64,000 bases of DNA from JBGSPQ01 sp964346765. GTDB taxonomy: Bacteria; Patescibacteriota; Gracilibacteria; UBA1369. Positions 42,285 through 51,824 of this stretch are shown piece by piece; the first letter of the stretch is position 1, and every line of letters starts with the position of its first letter. The translations under genes and the position numbers were made by a program. The notes beneath the pieces were generated by a model that did no database searches, was not told the DNA's origin, and saw nothing but the letters and a program-made list of their open reading frames with translations. The DNA is taken from contig CAYFWB010000004.1 in assembly GCA_964346765.1 (NCBI GenBank), forward strand, positions 1-64,000. The letters run 5' to 3'.

Positions 42285-44075
42285 TTACCAGCCGCCGCCA
42301 CCGCCGCCGCCGAATCCGCCGCCGCTGAATCCGCCGCCTCCAAATCCGCTTCCACCACTCCATGCACCACCCGAACCGGATGACCTTGGCGCGGAAGTGA
42401 AGGTTGAATTCATGTTGTTTGAAAGGCTGTTTAATTTGCCGATTAAATAACCCGTATTGAAATTGTTGATGAAATTCGGGTCGGAACTGGAATACCATTT
42501 GGGCGCGTTTTTGTATAATCCTTCAAACGCCTTCGACCATTTGTCGGTAATTCTAAAGGCCATGGCGTAGGGAAGCAGTTGTTCAAAAATGTTTTCATTT
42601 TCTTTCCATTTAAGTCTGTCCCGTTCGGCGGTTTTTATAAACATTTCCAGACCTAAAACCTGGTAATACATCTGAACGCCTTTTTTGGTTTTGGCGGGCA
42701 TGTATTTGGCAAATAGAATCAGTAATAATCCCGACAGACCAATACCGATTGGTATGGCAATGCTATAGTGCACAAAAAGTCCGAATGTGAAAAATACGAT
42801 AACTATAATGGTTATGCCAAAGCCTTGATATGCCTGGCGGACGTTGTTTGGATCGGAAGGTAAAAATTTTTTATTAACCATTTGTTTGTAAATGGTTTTT
42901 TTGATTCCGGGAAGGTCTTTATAAAATTTGTTCTGCAGATCGGAAAGTTTTCTGGTTTTGTCTGAGCCGAAAAGGGCTTCCATAGTTTTTATCTCGTGGT
43001 CTTTTAGGCTATCCGATTTATAGTCTTTAATTAATTCAAATTCGTAATCCGTGTCTTCAAAGATCCAGTTTTTCTTTTTAGTTTCTTTGATTTTCAGGTA
43101 TCCGCGGACAGCCATGTCTATAATGGTGGCACTTAAATCGTGCATGTCCACTTTTTCATCGATCAGAGTGCCTGCTTCGCTCGGGGTGAGGCCTTCCGGC
43201 GGTTTGTAAATCGGCATCACGGTATTGCGGTTTATTTCGGGGTCGCGGCCTCTTGTCCACCAAAGATAATATAAGATTATGAAAGTAAGAACGGGTATCA
43301 AATATCCCCAGTTATCCTGAAGTGTCCACCATATTTTTTGCATCACGGTGATCGGTGTGATGTAGCCTTTGGGGAATCCGGCAACAATTGTCAGCCCTTC
43401 ATGTGAATTAAGGGTTCTGGTCGATTCGTAGTAAATGGTGTTGCCGTTGATTTGGTAGTCGCAGGATGTTTCATTTGATCCGTAGCCGCCGGTGAAACAT
43501 GCGGTCTGAACGGCGTTTTCCGGGATGGCGGAGGGGTAAGTTATTGAAGCGGAGGCGTTTAGAATCGGAATGGTCCATTCTTCACCGGTGGCGTTCCAAT
43601 AGAGTTCATCATGGTCCTGAAATTGGAAAGAGATGGCGCGCTGGATTTCATAAGTGATGATATATGTTTTTGGTTCGGTGAACATTCTGTCGGGATCTCC
43701 GATTTTTAGCTCAACATAGTCTCCGCCGGTGCTTTCGGAGTACCACCAGTCGTTGCCGTTTTTGTCTTTAACGCTTTTTATGTTGTATCGCAATTTGAAA
43801 CTTTGGCCGTATTTGTCGCGGTATTTGACAGGGATAGTTCTGTAGATTCCATGGTGTGCGTCTCTGCTGAAATCCGCTACAATTGTTTCTTTAATAAATA
43901 AAGATCCGTTTTCTCTTATCGTTATGTCGGAATTAAACGAGCTTAATTCCCAATCAAACCCAAGTGTCGCCTGCGCGTGGCGGGGCGTGAACAGTAAAAT
44001 GACCGATAAAATCAGTACGATGATGATGGCGGCGCGTTTATGTGTCAGCCAGGTGTGTAAATCGGTTCTGTCCAT
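42285..44075 (-). CDS. DUF2207 membrane protein with glycine-rich C-terminus
   Basis: A 596-residue protein. An N-terminal signal or anchor (IIIVLILSVILLFTP) precedes an extracytoplasmic DUF2207 domain (about 40-235: FNSDITIRENGSLFIKETI...HHGIYRTIPVKY). A membrane helix near 250, a cytosolic region, two helices near 430-460 and a tail SGGSGFGGGGFSGGGFGGGG ending in Trp follow. DUF2207 genes commonly sit beside lemA, as here (21 nt downstream of it). The function is unknown. Confidence 0.92.
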   Translation of the reverse strand: MDRTDLHTWLTHKRAAIIIVLILSVILLFTPRHAQATLGFDWELSSFNSDITIRENGSLFIKETIVADFSRDAHHGIYRTIPVKYRDKYGQSFKLRYNIKSVKDKNGNDWWYSESTGGDYVELKIGDPDRMFTEPKTYIITYEIQRAISFQFQDHDELYWNATGEEWTIPILNASASITYPSAIPENAVQTACFTGGYGSNETSCDYQINGNTIYYESTRTLNSHEGLTIVAGFPKGYITPITVMQKIWWTLQDNWGYLIPVLTFIILYYLWWTRGRDPEINRNTVMPIYKPPEGLTPSEAGTLIDEKVDMHDLSATIIDMAVRGYLKIKETKKKNWIFEDTDYEFELIKDYKSDSLKDHEIKTMEALFGSDKTRKLSDLQNKFYKDLPGIKKTIYKQMVNKKFLPSDPNNVRQAYQGFGITIIVIVFFTFGLFVHYSIAIPIGIGLSGLLLILFAKYMPAKTKKGVQMYYQVLGLEMFIKTAERDRLKWKENENIFEQLLPYAMAFRITDKWSKAFEGLYKNAPKWYSSSDPNFINNFNTGYLIGKLNSLSNNMNSTFTSAPRSSGSGGAWSGGSGFGGGGFSGGGFGGGGGGGW

Positions 44076-44096
44076 TTCCCCAAAGTTTAAATGAAT

Positions 44097-44708
44097 TTAT
44101 TTTTTTTCTTTGGATTGTTTTTCTCCGTCTGAAAAGCTTACTTTAACGTTTTCTCTTTCTTCTTCTTTTTCAATTTCAAAGTATTCGCGTTTGGAGAATC
44201 CGAACATTGGCGCGATTACATTGTTGGGGAAAATTTCAATTTTGGTATTGAAGTCACGAACCGTGGCATTGTAGTAGCGACGTGAAAGCTGAATGTGTTC
44301 TTCGATTTCTTTTAGAGTGTTTTGTAAATTTAGAAAGTTTTGGTCGGCTTTCAGTTCGGGGTAGTTTTCCGCCAAGGCGAATAATGATTTCAATGTGCCG
44401 GAAAGCATGTTTTCAGCCTGGGCTTTTTGTTCGGGAGTAGTCGCGTTCATAGCCATATTTCTGGCTTTTGTGACGGCTTCGAATGTTCCTTTTTCGTGTT
44501 TGGCGTAGCCTTTTACAGTTTCGACCATATTGGGAATAAGGTCGTATCTTCTTTTAAGCTGTGTGTCGATGTCGGCCCATCCTTCATCAACTTTGTTTTT
44601 TAGAGTTACGAGTGAGTTATAAATGCCTATTACGGCAAATGCCGCGAGCGCTATGGCGGCAAGTACTACCAGTGTTGTTGTTGCCATTTTTAATTGGTTA
44701 AATTGCAA
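44097..44708 (-). CDS. lemA: LemA family protein
   Basis: A 203-residue protein. One N-terminal membrane helix (TTTLVVLAAIALAAFAVIGIY) precedes a helical domain with the LemA signature VDEGWADIDTQLKRRYDLIPNMVETVKGYAKHE and the later SRRYYNATVRDFN, ending FGFSKREYFE. A start at ATG 44687 would remove 7 residues and is equally plausible. It lies between the DinG-type helicase gene and the DUF2207 gene in one direction. Confidence 0.94.
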   Translation of the reverse strand: MQFNQLKMATTTLVVLAAIALAAFAVIGIYNSLVTLKNKVDEGWADIDTQLKRRYDLIPNMVETVKGYAKHEKGTFEAVTKARNMAMNATTPEQKAQAENMLSGTLKSLFALAENYPELKADQNFLNLQNTLKEIEEHIQLSRRYYNATVRDFNTKIEIFPNNVIAPMFGFSKREYFEIEKEEERENVKVSFSDGEKQSKEKK

Positions 44709-44753
44709 ATTGATTCAAGCACAGTTTAGAGGAATCGGGCTCTTTTGCCAATA

Positions 44754-47417
44754 TTATAATAGTTCCGCTAATCGGTTTGATTGAGCCTGTTTAATTGTGA
44801 TGCCCCGTGGCAATGATTCAAGGAATTGGTGTCCGTAGCGGTTTTGCAGGATTCTGGAGTCCAGAATAACAATGCTTCCTTTGTCTTTACTTGATCTGAT
44901 CAGTCTGCCGAATCCTTGTTTGAATTTTAGAATGGCCCTGGGCAGTTGATATTCGTTGAATGAATCTGTAAATAATTGTCCGCGAGCAAAAATTATCGGG
45001 TCGGAGGGGGGATCGAAGGGTAGTTTTTGCATGACGACGCATGTTAAAAGATCACCGGCTATGTCCACTCCTTCCCAAAAACTGTCTGTTCCAAAGAGAG
45101 CGCAGGCTCCCGGTTCTTGTTTGAAGTGTTGTAATATTTTGCCTTTTCCTCCGCTGATACCTTGGGCGAGAATTTCAAAACCGGCTTCTTTTAGTTCCGG
45201 CGCGATTTCCATGTAGGTCGCGGTGAGCGCTTTTTTGGCTGTGAATAAAACCATTGTGCGTCCTTTGTTTTTTGTAATGATTTCTTTGATCAGGTTGGCG
45301 CATGACTTGAAATAGCCTTCTGTCATGGGTTTCGGAAGGTCTTCAGGTATTAATATTTTTACCTGGTCGGGATAAGAAAAGTGCGACGGGAAAGCTGTTT
45401 CGTTGAATCGTTCATCAAGCCCGAGACTTTTTTTGAGATAATTGAAAGTGTTGTCGGTTTGCAAGGTGGCGGAAGTGAGTATGACGCTTTTTTTTGTGTC
45501 GAAAAAAAGTGTTTTTAGTGTTTCGCCGATTCTTAAGGGGGCGCTTTTGACGCATCCCAGCCCTTCGAAAGTTTTGTAAGTCCAGTTTATTCTGTCTTGC
45601 CAATCTCCGCTTAAAATTACGGTGTATAGGTCGGATGTTTTTCTTTCGATTTCAAAATTTAAGTTTTTTATTTCTCCGGCAATATTTTTGGTCGATTCAT
45701 CTACGGAAAAATCTTTAATCATTATTTCCAGCTCCGTGGTTAATTGTTTGTTTAATTCGTTTATGATCACGGCTGATTCTTTTACTTTGTTCCATTCGAG
45801 GCTGGAAAGTGAATTTTCATTGATGATAAGTTGGGATTGGTAAGCGTCCGGCGAGGTGTATTTTTCTATGAAAATGCCGAGCAGTCCGAAAAATATTTCA
45901 GTTTTTGTAAGAATTTGTTCGGTTTTTGTGGAAACGTTTAGTATTAAAGTGGTTTTATCGGCTTGTTGCAGTGTTTTAAGAATCCTTTCATATGGTTTGA
46001 CGTATGAATTCAGGGATAGGTTTATGGTTAAACTGTCGGTGGTTACTTTTTCAAGATGATGCGCTTCGTCGAAAATAATATGGTCGTATTTGGGCAGGAG
46101 CGTGGATTCTTTAATCGAGTCCTGAATGATAAGAGCGTGGTTCACGATAATGATGTCCGATGTTTCGGCGCGTTGTCTGGCTTGTCTTAAAAAATCTTTT
46201 TCGTAGAAATTTTCTTCCGTTTCGGTGTATTCATCACAGCAAATATCGTCTTTTAAAGGAAATTCTTTGCCCTGCAGATTGACTTCTTCAAGATCTCCGT
46301 TTTCGGTTTGTGTAAGCCAGAGAATGATTTTCAATAAAAACGTTGTTTCATGGTCTTCAAAGAATGGTTGATCCATAAAGGTATGTAGCTTTTTCAGCGA
46401 GATGTAGTTTTTTCTGCCTTTAAGTAGGGTATAGTTAAAATCAATTTGTGGGTCGATTTGGTGCAGAGCGTCTTTAATAAGCGGAATATCTTTATTAAAG
46501 ATTTGGTCTTGTAAATTTTTTGTATAGGTTGAAATTACAACTTTGGTGTTGTTGTTTTTTGCAAAATGAATTGCTGATAGCAAGTAAGCCAGAGTTTTAC
46601 CAGTGCCGGTTCCGGCCTCTATCATGCAGTGATGTTCAAGGTTAAACGCGTTTTGGATGTTTTCGACTATGGTGTTTTGACCGGAGCGCGATTCGTAATC
46701 TTTAATTGTTTTTGAAAGCGGACCGTTTTTGTCGAAAAAAGTTTTGAATTGTTTTTCAGACAAACTTTTATGTATTGAATAATCGAACTTGTCTTTTTTG
46801 CTTGTTTCGTTTTTTTCTGCCGATGCCTTATTTTTGTCTGTTTTGATACTCTTAAATAGTTTTTTTAGAGCCCAGTCACTTTTATCAAGTATTGTTTCGA
46901 TTTTTTTTATGGTCGTTGAATCTATTTCATTTATTTTTGCGAGTAACTGTATGAACAGTTCGTAGGTGGCCATTGTGTCTGAAAGGGCGCGATGTTTGTT
47001 GATATGTTTGATTTTTAGAATTCTTCCAAGCGTGTCCAGGCTGTATGAGGGTAAGCCAGGAAGTAGAATGGATGATAATTGAAGGGTGTCGTAAAGGTCG
47101 TTTTTCAGCGGTAGGCCTTTTTGGATCAGAAAAGTTACGTCGAAATCGATGTTGTGACCCACTATGGGGTGGGGTCCGATGAATTTTGTTATTTCTTCTT
47201 TGATTTGTTCAAGCGCGGGGGATCCGACTATATTTGACTGCTGGATGCCGGTTATGTGGCTGATTAGAGAAGGGATTTCTTGTTCCGGGTTGATTAAAGA
47301 CTGGTATGTATCAAGGATTTCGTTTTGGTTGAATTTTACGGCCGCGAATTCGATGATTTGGTCTTTTTCGGGGTTGAATCCGGTCGTTTCTATGTCTAGT
47401 GCTACGAAGGTTTGCAT
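44754..47417 (-). CDS. dinG: DnaQ-like exonuclease fused to DinG-family helicase
   Basis: An 887-residue fusion. Residues about 1-165 form a DEDDh 3'-5' exonuclease (LDIETTG, HNIDFD, HRALSD). The rest is an XPD/DinG superfamily 2 helicase: Walker A EAGTGTGKT near 268-275, DEAHHLE, GTDSFWEGVD and the motif VI region FGRLIRS. This is the arrangement of Gram-positive DinG proteins. I see no four-cysteine iron-sulfur motif between Walker A and DEAH, so like those it probably lacks the cluster. A role in DNA repair or replication is expected. First gene of the dinG-lemA-DUF2207 run. Confidence 0.93.
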   Translation of the reverse strand: MQTFVALDIETTGFNPEKDQIIEFAAVKFNQNEILDTYQSLINPEQEIPSLISHITGIQQSNIVGSPALEQIKEEITKFIGPHPIVGHNIDFDVTFLIQKGLPLKNDLYDTLQLSSILLPGLPSYSLDTLGRILKIKHINKHRALSDTMATYELFIQLLAKINEIDSTTIKKIETILDKSDWALKKLFKSIKTDKNKASAEKNETSKKDKFDYSIHKSLSEKQFKTFFDKNGPLSKTIKDYESRSGQNTIVENIQNAFNLEHHCMIEAGTGTGKTLAYLLSAIHFAKNNNTKVVISTYTKNLQDQIFNKDIPLIKDALHQIDPQIDFNYTLLKGRKNYISLKKLHTFMDQPFFEDHETTFLLKIILWLTQTENGDLEEVNLQGKEFPLKDDICCDEYTETEENFYEKDFLRQARQRAETSDIIIVNHALIIQDSIKESTLLPKYDHIIFDEAHHLEKVTTDSLTINLSLNSYVKPYERILKTLQQADKTTLILNVSTKTEQILTKTEIFFGLLGIFIEKYTSPDAYQSQLIINENSLSSLEWNKVKESAVIINELNKQLTTELEIMIKDFSVDESTKNIAGEIKNLNFEIERKTSDLYTVILSGDWQDRINWTYKTFEGLGCVKSAPLRIGETLKTLFFDTKKSVILTSATLQTDNTFNYLKKSLGLDERFNETAFPSHFSYPDQVKILIPEDLPKPMTEGYFKSCANLIKEIITKNKGRTMVLFTAKKALTATYMEIAPELKEAGFEILAQGISGGKGKILQHFKQEPGACALFGTDSFWEGVDIAGDLLTCVVMQKLPFDPPSDPIIFARGQLFTDSFNEYQLPRAILKFKQGFGRLIRSSKDKGSIVILDSRILQNRYGHQFLESLPRGITIKQAQSNRLAELL

Positions 47418-47549
47418 GTGTTTTTAGTTATTCGCGGGGTTTTAATTCTTGGGAGTGTTTTCTTGTTAGTTTTAGCATATTACAGGGCGGTTTTATAGGG
47501 GAAGTTTTTGAATTAGAAAATATATTATGGATTGTGCCAGTGTATATTC

Positions 47550-47578
47550 TTTACAAAATCTGTAGTCGAGATTATGAT
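47550..47578 (+). promoter_or_regulatory. strong promoter for an orphan RNA
   Basis: TTTACA (47550-47555), exactly 17 nt, then TATGAT (47573-47578). Predicted start near 47585. No annotated protein gene lies downstream on this strand before the terminator at 48111. Confidence 0.65.
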
Positions 47579-47607
47579 GCAATGAAATTCTTTCTCCGGA
47601 GGCACAC

Positions 47608-47691
47608 ATGGCGATAATCGCAAATCCATCTGATGAAAAAGAATCTCACAAAACAAAAATAAAAGGTTATGGTTCAAGGGTTTGCCCCTAA
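47608..47691 (+). CDS. possible 27-residue small ORF inside the orphan RNA
   Basis: ATG 47608 follows GGAGG (47598-47602) by 5 nt, one of the few good Shine-Dalgarno sequences here, and runs 27 codons (MAIIANPSDEKESHKTKIKG... ending VCP) to TAA. The start region also forms a GCGAT/ATCGC hairpin. It may encode a small basic peptide, or the match may be chance within a structured RNA. Confidence 0.3.
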   Translation: MAIIANPSDEKESHKTKIKGYGSRVCP

Positions 47692-48110
47692 AAACAAAAA
47701 GGATAGAAATCGATCTTTTACAACCAGAGCTCAAAAGGAAAATTGTTAATACGGTTTTCCGATCGGTGGAGATCGATTGGAAAGCGAAACAAAAACAAAA
47801 AAAAATTGCCCTAGAAAAGCTTTAATCAGTTTCGCTTTCTTTCACTCTCCACATGGAGTGGGTAATGCTGAATGATGGAATCTAAAGATGACCGATTTTG
47901 GTTCCGATCTAAAAGTTATCCGGTGTTTATTTTTACCTTTGCGGTGGCTTTAAACACACCAAACGGATGGTCCTTGGCCGGACTGGAAACATTAGCCAAA
48001 GTTTTGCATTGCATAGGCCGGTCAGCCTAAAAATAAAAATAAATTCCAAAACAAAAACCTTCAGTTTCATGACAAAATTTACTTTGAAACTGATAAGGAC
48101 TTCGGAATTT

Positions 48111-48139
48111 AAAAGCCCCCGCGTGAGCGGGGGCTTTTT
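48111..48139 (+). terminator. strong intrinsic terminator of the orphan RNA
   Basis: AAAAGCCCCCGC (48111-48122) pairs perfectly with GCGGGGGCTTTT (48127-48138) around GTGA, with a T-run at 48135-48139. The A-run on the other side means it may also stop minus-strand transcription from the S-layer gene. Confidence 0.85.
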
Positions 48140-48211
48140 GTGTTTTAGAGGTTTATCCGGCGGTTGTAAATAGTATTTGATTTTTCTATTTTATTCGGTA
48201 GATCGTTTTTA

Positions 48212-50479
48212 CTATAGATACATAAAGTTGCTGACTATTTTGCTTGCTTCGGCTCTGGTAAGGTTTCTGTTCGGTTCGAAAGATGTTGGAGTCGCTCCGT
48301 TAACAAGGTCGGCGTTAAAAGCGGCGGAAACCGCTGTATAGAACCAGTCTTCTTTATTCACATCCGTGAAGGGTTCCGCTCCGTTATAGTCTTGCAGGTA
48401 TGGGCTGGCGTTATACAGAATTTGTACCGCTTCAGATCTTGAAATTTGAGAGTTCGGTTTGAATGTTTTGTCTTCGTATCCGCTTACAAAACCGTTCGCG
48501 GTGGCCTGATTAACGTAATGCCAATACCATTCGTTGTTTGGTACGTCGTTGAAATAAATGTCTGAATCGGACATTGCGACAGGTACATAAAGACCGTTCC
48601 ATTCTGCGGCGCCGAGTACCATTTTGGTGAATTCAGCTCTTGTTACTTCATTGTTTGGACCAAAGCATCCGTTTTCGTATCCGCTTATTATTTCGGCCGA
48701 CGTTAAGTCACTAACATATACATAATACCAATCGTTTACGGATACGTCGCAGTAGTCAACATCTACTGGTAGTACTTCGGGATATTCATATTCATATTCA
48801 TTGTCGTATCCGCCAAATAGATCTTCAAACAGGGTTTCGTATATCGCAAACTGTTCCACGTCCACTTTTATTTCACCTGTGATCCAGTTTGTGGCGGCGG
48901 TCGAATATCCTTTGCTGTAAAATGAATGCCATGGTGCCAGCAGTTCGTCCATAAAATCGATCATGTCCAGAGAGGCGTTTGTAAGTACAAGCATTTCATC
49001 CAGCCAAGTAGTTAAATTATCAATGTCAAAGTACATGATCTTTGAAATTTCGTCTGTTCTGTCCGTAAACAGTCTGTCGAAATTTTTATTGGTGGTCATA
49101 CCTTTATCGGCTTTGTAGACCGCGCTCAGATTATTGTGAGTGGAAATGACCAAATGACCGTTAGTGTAACCGAAACTAAGAGTGAGTTTTTGGTCCGTTT
49201 GTACAGCATCTTTGTCCATTAACATTGAAAGGTCGAATTCATGTTGGTAAAAGCTGGCTCCGCCGATTCTGGCCACTTTGTAACTGTAAAAATTCATGCC
49301 TTTAGCGGCTTCTTCATCTTCAAAGGTTGTTTTGAGGTGATTGTTTAGATCAGCAAGCATATCAATCATGGTGGAATAGTCGGTGCGTACTTGAAAAATC
49401 ATGGTTATTGCGGGTATCACTTGGTTGTTTTCGTGCATCGCAAAGAGATAATTGCTGGTGAAAAGAGGTAACACCTCAGCGTCAAAATCAAGATCGGTTA
49501 CTTCATTGAACCAGTCTGTGAATTCTGTGTATATTTCCATGAAATCGGAATCTTCACTAAGGACTTCCATAACCTGGTTCATTGATTCGGTCAGGTTGTA
49601 TTGTTCACTGTAAAGAATAATGCCGTTACCGGAAACTTTTTTATAAAGTGACGGTGTGAAATTGAATTTGTCGAATAAATGATCAAGTTCGGTAAGTTTT
49701 TCTTCATCACCTTTTATGTATATTCCGTAGTCAAATCCATGTTCGGTTTGAGTAACTGAGATGCTTTCGCCAAGTATAGCTTTAATAAGATCTTGATCGA
49801 TCAATGTTGGGTCCATGAATAAGCCGGAATTCAGTTGATCGATATTGGCGAAAGTTTCGTCGGCAACGAATTCCGGGTCTATATACATGAACAGAAAAGG
49901 AGATTCTACTTCATTTTGGCGTGAGTTTTGGTAAGTTTTTACGTCTGAAAGATTTTTGTTACTTTCGGTAAGTTGGTTGTTGATAATTTTTTCCATCCCC
50001 GTAATGTTGTTTGTGGTGATTACGAAATTTTCCAGATAAACAAAATTATATTCTTCGTGGTATGAGTAGAAGGTGACACCATTGTATTCGTTAACAGCCA
50101 GTTTGTCGGAGACAATATTGACGAAATAGTCAAAATCTTCCTCGGTTAGTTGGAAAGTGGCGTACATGTTAGGTACATCTGTTTCCGTATCCATGTCATC
50201 TTCCAGATTCATGGCGAGAGTTATGGTATTGTCCGCGAACAGTTCGAGAGCCTTTGTTTTTGCTTCTTCCGATTCGTTAAAAAGATCAAGCTCATTTTTG
50301 AGTTCGGTCAGGATCCATTCTTCAAACGGGTTGTCATTAGAGGTATTGAATTCATAGTAAGCGTCTACGCCGGCAGGTATAATCTGGTCCGGTGTGAGTT
50401 TTGTATCCTGGGCCGAAACGATCTGTCCGCCGAGTATAAAAATCGCCGTTGCCACTAATGAGCTTAAAGTTTTTTTCAT
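48212..50479 (-). CDS. DUF3352 protein with three S-layer homology domains
   Basis: A 755-residue exported protein. The signal peptide ends near IVSAQ (about residue 23). A DUF3352-like body spans about 35-575, beginning with IIPAGVDAYYEFNTS, and has repeating modules like the lipoprotein at 4451-6157. Three C-terminal SLH domains follow (VSVNDWYYVYVSDLTSAEIISGYENG, VPNNEWYWHYVNQATANGFVSGYED, VNKEDWFYTAVSAAFNADLVNG), each with a -TRAE-/SRSEA- motif. SLH domains bind cell wall polymers, so this copy is wall-attached while the other is lipid-anchored. Monocistronic. Confidence 0.9.
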   Translation of the reverse strand: MKKTLSSLVATAIFILGGQIVSAQDTKLTPDQIIPAGVDAYYEFNTSNDNPFEEWILTELKNELDLFNESEEAKTKALELFADNTITLAMNLEDDMDTETDVPNMYATFQLTEEDFDYFVNIVSDKLAVNEYNGVTFYSYHEEYNFVYLENFVITTNNITGMEKIINNQLTESNKNLSDVKTYQNSRQNEVESPFLFMYIDPEFVADETFANIDQLNSGLFMDPTLIDQDLIKAILGESISVTQTEHGFDYGIYIKGDEEKLTELDHLFDKFNFTPSLYKKVSGNGIILYSEQYNLTESMNQVMEVLSEDSDFMEIYTEFTDWFNEVTDLDFDAEVLPLFTSNYLFAMHENNQVIPAITMIFQVRTDYSTMIDMLADLNNHLKTTFEDEEAAKGMNFYSYKVARIGGASFYQHEFDLSMLMDKDAVQTDQKLTLSFGYTNGHLVISTHNNLSAVYKADKGMTTNKNFDRLFTDRTDEISKIMYFDIDNLTTWLDEMLVLTNASLDMIDFMDELLAPWHSFYSKGYSTAATNWITGEIKVDVEQFAIYETLFEDLFGGYDNEYEYEYPEVLPVDVDYCDVSVNDWYYVYVSDLTSAEIISGYENGCFGPNNEVTRAEFTKMVLGAAEWNGLYVPVAMSDSDIYFNDVPNNEWYWHYVNQATANGFVSGYEDKTFKPNSQISRSEAVQILYNASPYLQDYNGAEPFTDVNKEDWFYTAVSAAFNADLVNGATPTSFEPNRNLTRAEASKIVSNFMYL

Positions 50480-50516
50480 GGTTGTTGATTAAGATTAATT
50501 GGTATAGTTGTTAAAT

Positions 50517-51587
50517 TTATAGTTGTTTCGTGAATCGGTCAAAGAGGTATTCCGTATCCATGGGGCCGGGATATGATTCTGGGTGAAATTGTACCGCCGA
50601 GAAAGGGAGTGTTTTATGTTTTATCCCTTCAATTGTTCCGTCGTTGATGTTTTCAAACCATACTTTCCAGCCTTTGGGGATGCTTTTTCGATCAATCGCG
50701 AATCCGTGGTTTTGACTTGTCATATAACATCTTTCGGTTTCGGTGTCCTGGCAGGGCTGGTTGTGTGATCGATTTCCGAACTTCATTTTATAAGTTGTGG
50801 CTCCGGCCGCGTGAGCCAGGAGCTGGTTGCCCAAACAGATTCCAAATACGGGTTTTTTTAGTTTTAGGAAATTTTTGATAATTTTTATTGTAGGCTCAAG
50901 CAGAGCGGGATCGCCGGGGCCGTTGGAAATAAAGAGTCCGTCCGGTTTTATTCCGGCTTCCATAAAATCATAATTCCAGGGGACTCTGATAACTGTTATG
51001 TTTCTGTCCAGAAAGTTCCTAATGGTATTGTTTTTGATGCCGCAGTCGATCATAACAATAGATTTTTGGCCGGCTTTGTAAGTTTTTGTTTTATTGGGGC
51101 TGACTTCCGCGACCAGGTTTGTAAGGTTGGGGTCGTAAAAATCAATTTCATTTGCTTTTTCCATAACGATTTTGCCTGGCATGGTTCCTTGGGTGCGGAG
51201 AATTTTGGTTAAAGCTCTTGTGTCTATTCCGGTTATTCCCGGAACGCCGGCAGATTTGAGCCAGTCGCTTAAATTTTTTTTGGCCGTCCAATGGCTTGAT
51301 GTCAGCGAGTATTCACTGACCACGATACCTTTTACCTGAATTTTTTCGCTTTCTAAAAAATTGCTGAATCCGTGTTTATTCTTTTGTTCGGACGGGACTC
51401 CGTAGTTTCCTATTAAAGGATAGGTAAACGTTAATATTTGTCTTCTGTAAGAAGGGTCGGTGATGCTTTCAGGATATCCGACCATGCCCGTTGAAAAAAC
51501 TACTTCACCCACTGATGGCTTTTCGGATCCAAATATTTGGCCTTCAAGGGTGATTCCGTTTTTTAATATTAGTTTGCCTTTTCTCAT
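50517..51587 (-). CDS. carA: carbamoyl-phosphate synthase small subunit
   Basis: A 356-residue glutaminase subunit supplying ammonia for carbamoyl-phosphate. The N-terminal domain (LILKNGITLEGQIFGSEKPSVGEVVFSTGMVGYPE) precedes a class I amidotransferase domain with the nucleophile in FGICLGNQLLAHAAGA and the His-x-Glu of VQFHPESYPGP. It is divergent from pyrB across 237 nt, so a shared control region is likely. The large subunit carB is not in this window. Confidence 0.97.
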   Translation of the reverse strand: MRKGKLILKNGITLEGQIFGSEKPSVGEVVFSTGMVGYPESITDPSYRRQILTFTYPLIGNYGVPSEQKNKHGFSNFLESEKIQVKGIVVSEYSLTSSHWTAKKNLSDWLKSAGVPGITGIDTRALTKILRTQGTMPGKIVMEKANEIDFYDPNLTNLVAEVSPNKTKTYKAGQKSIVMIDCGIKNNTIRNFLDRNITVIRVPWNYDFMEAGIKPDGLFISNGPGDPALLEPTIKIIKNFLKLKKPVFGICLGNQLLAHAAGATTYKMKFGNRSHNQPCQDTETERCYMTSQNHGFAIDRKSIPKGWKVWFENINDGTIEGIKHKTLPFSAVQFHPESYPGPMDTEYLFDRFTKQL

Positions 51588-51824
51588 TTGCTGTTAATAT
51601 AACCGGCGGGTTAAGGATTGGCAATAGCCGAAAATAATTAAGGGTTTTTTTGAAAAGGATTTTTTTGGGGCATTGTTGTTGAATTGTTCGATGGCGGTTT
51701 TTGTAAGTTCTTTTGTCAGTTTTTGGGGATTCACATTGTCGAAATTTTGTTCAATGACCGCCAATCTGTTGGTTTACTATGTTTTTGGAAACAGGTATAA
51801 ATAATCTGAATCTAAATATTAATT
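51588..51824. promoter_or_regulatory. divergent carA/pyrB control region
   Basis: A 237-nt AT-rich gap between two pyrimidine genes. A TATAAA-type element near 51797 could serve pyrB. No PyrR-binding loop, uORF attenuator or terminator pair is evident to me. Confidence 0.35.

Larger units (their letters stand above)
47585..48139 (+). ncRNA. candidate orphan structured RNA, about 555 nt
   Basis: The region from the promoter at 47550-47578 to the terminator at 48111-48139 lacks a long ORF but is rich in perfect helices. These are GAAAGCGAAAC (47780-47790) with GTTTCGCTTTC (47829-47839); CCGATCG (47759-47765) with CGATTGG (47774-47780, one G-U); GTGTTTA (47923-47929) with TAAACAC (47951-47957); and a nested stem AAATTCC/GGAATTT (48041-48047, 48104-48110) enclosing TCAGTTTCA/TGAAACTGA (48061-48069, 48085-48093). 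A-rich unpaired linkers separate them. I could not match it to tmRNA, RNase P RNA, SRP RNA or 6S RNA. The 5' part holds a 27-codon ORF (47608-47691). Confidence 0.6.

Noticed and set aside
42285..42360. GCC/CCG-rich simple repeat
   Set aside because: It is the coding sequence for the glycine-rich C-terminus of the DUF2207 protein, a known feature of that family.
47634..47665. Hammerhead ribozyme core (CTGATGA)
   Set aside because: The heptamer is present at about 47630, but no stem II or GAAA partner follows in the right arrangement.
47585..48139. tmRNA, RNase P RNA, SRP RNA or 6S RNA
   Set aside because: None of the conserved sequence blocks I know for these RNAs (tRNA-like ends, P4 motif, GGAA tetraloop domain, large central bulge) could be found.
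47967..48173. 68-codon ORF on the plus strand
   Set aside because: It runs through the perfect terminator stem and has a low-complexity Lys/Ser-rich translation; no start signals.
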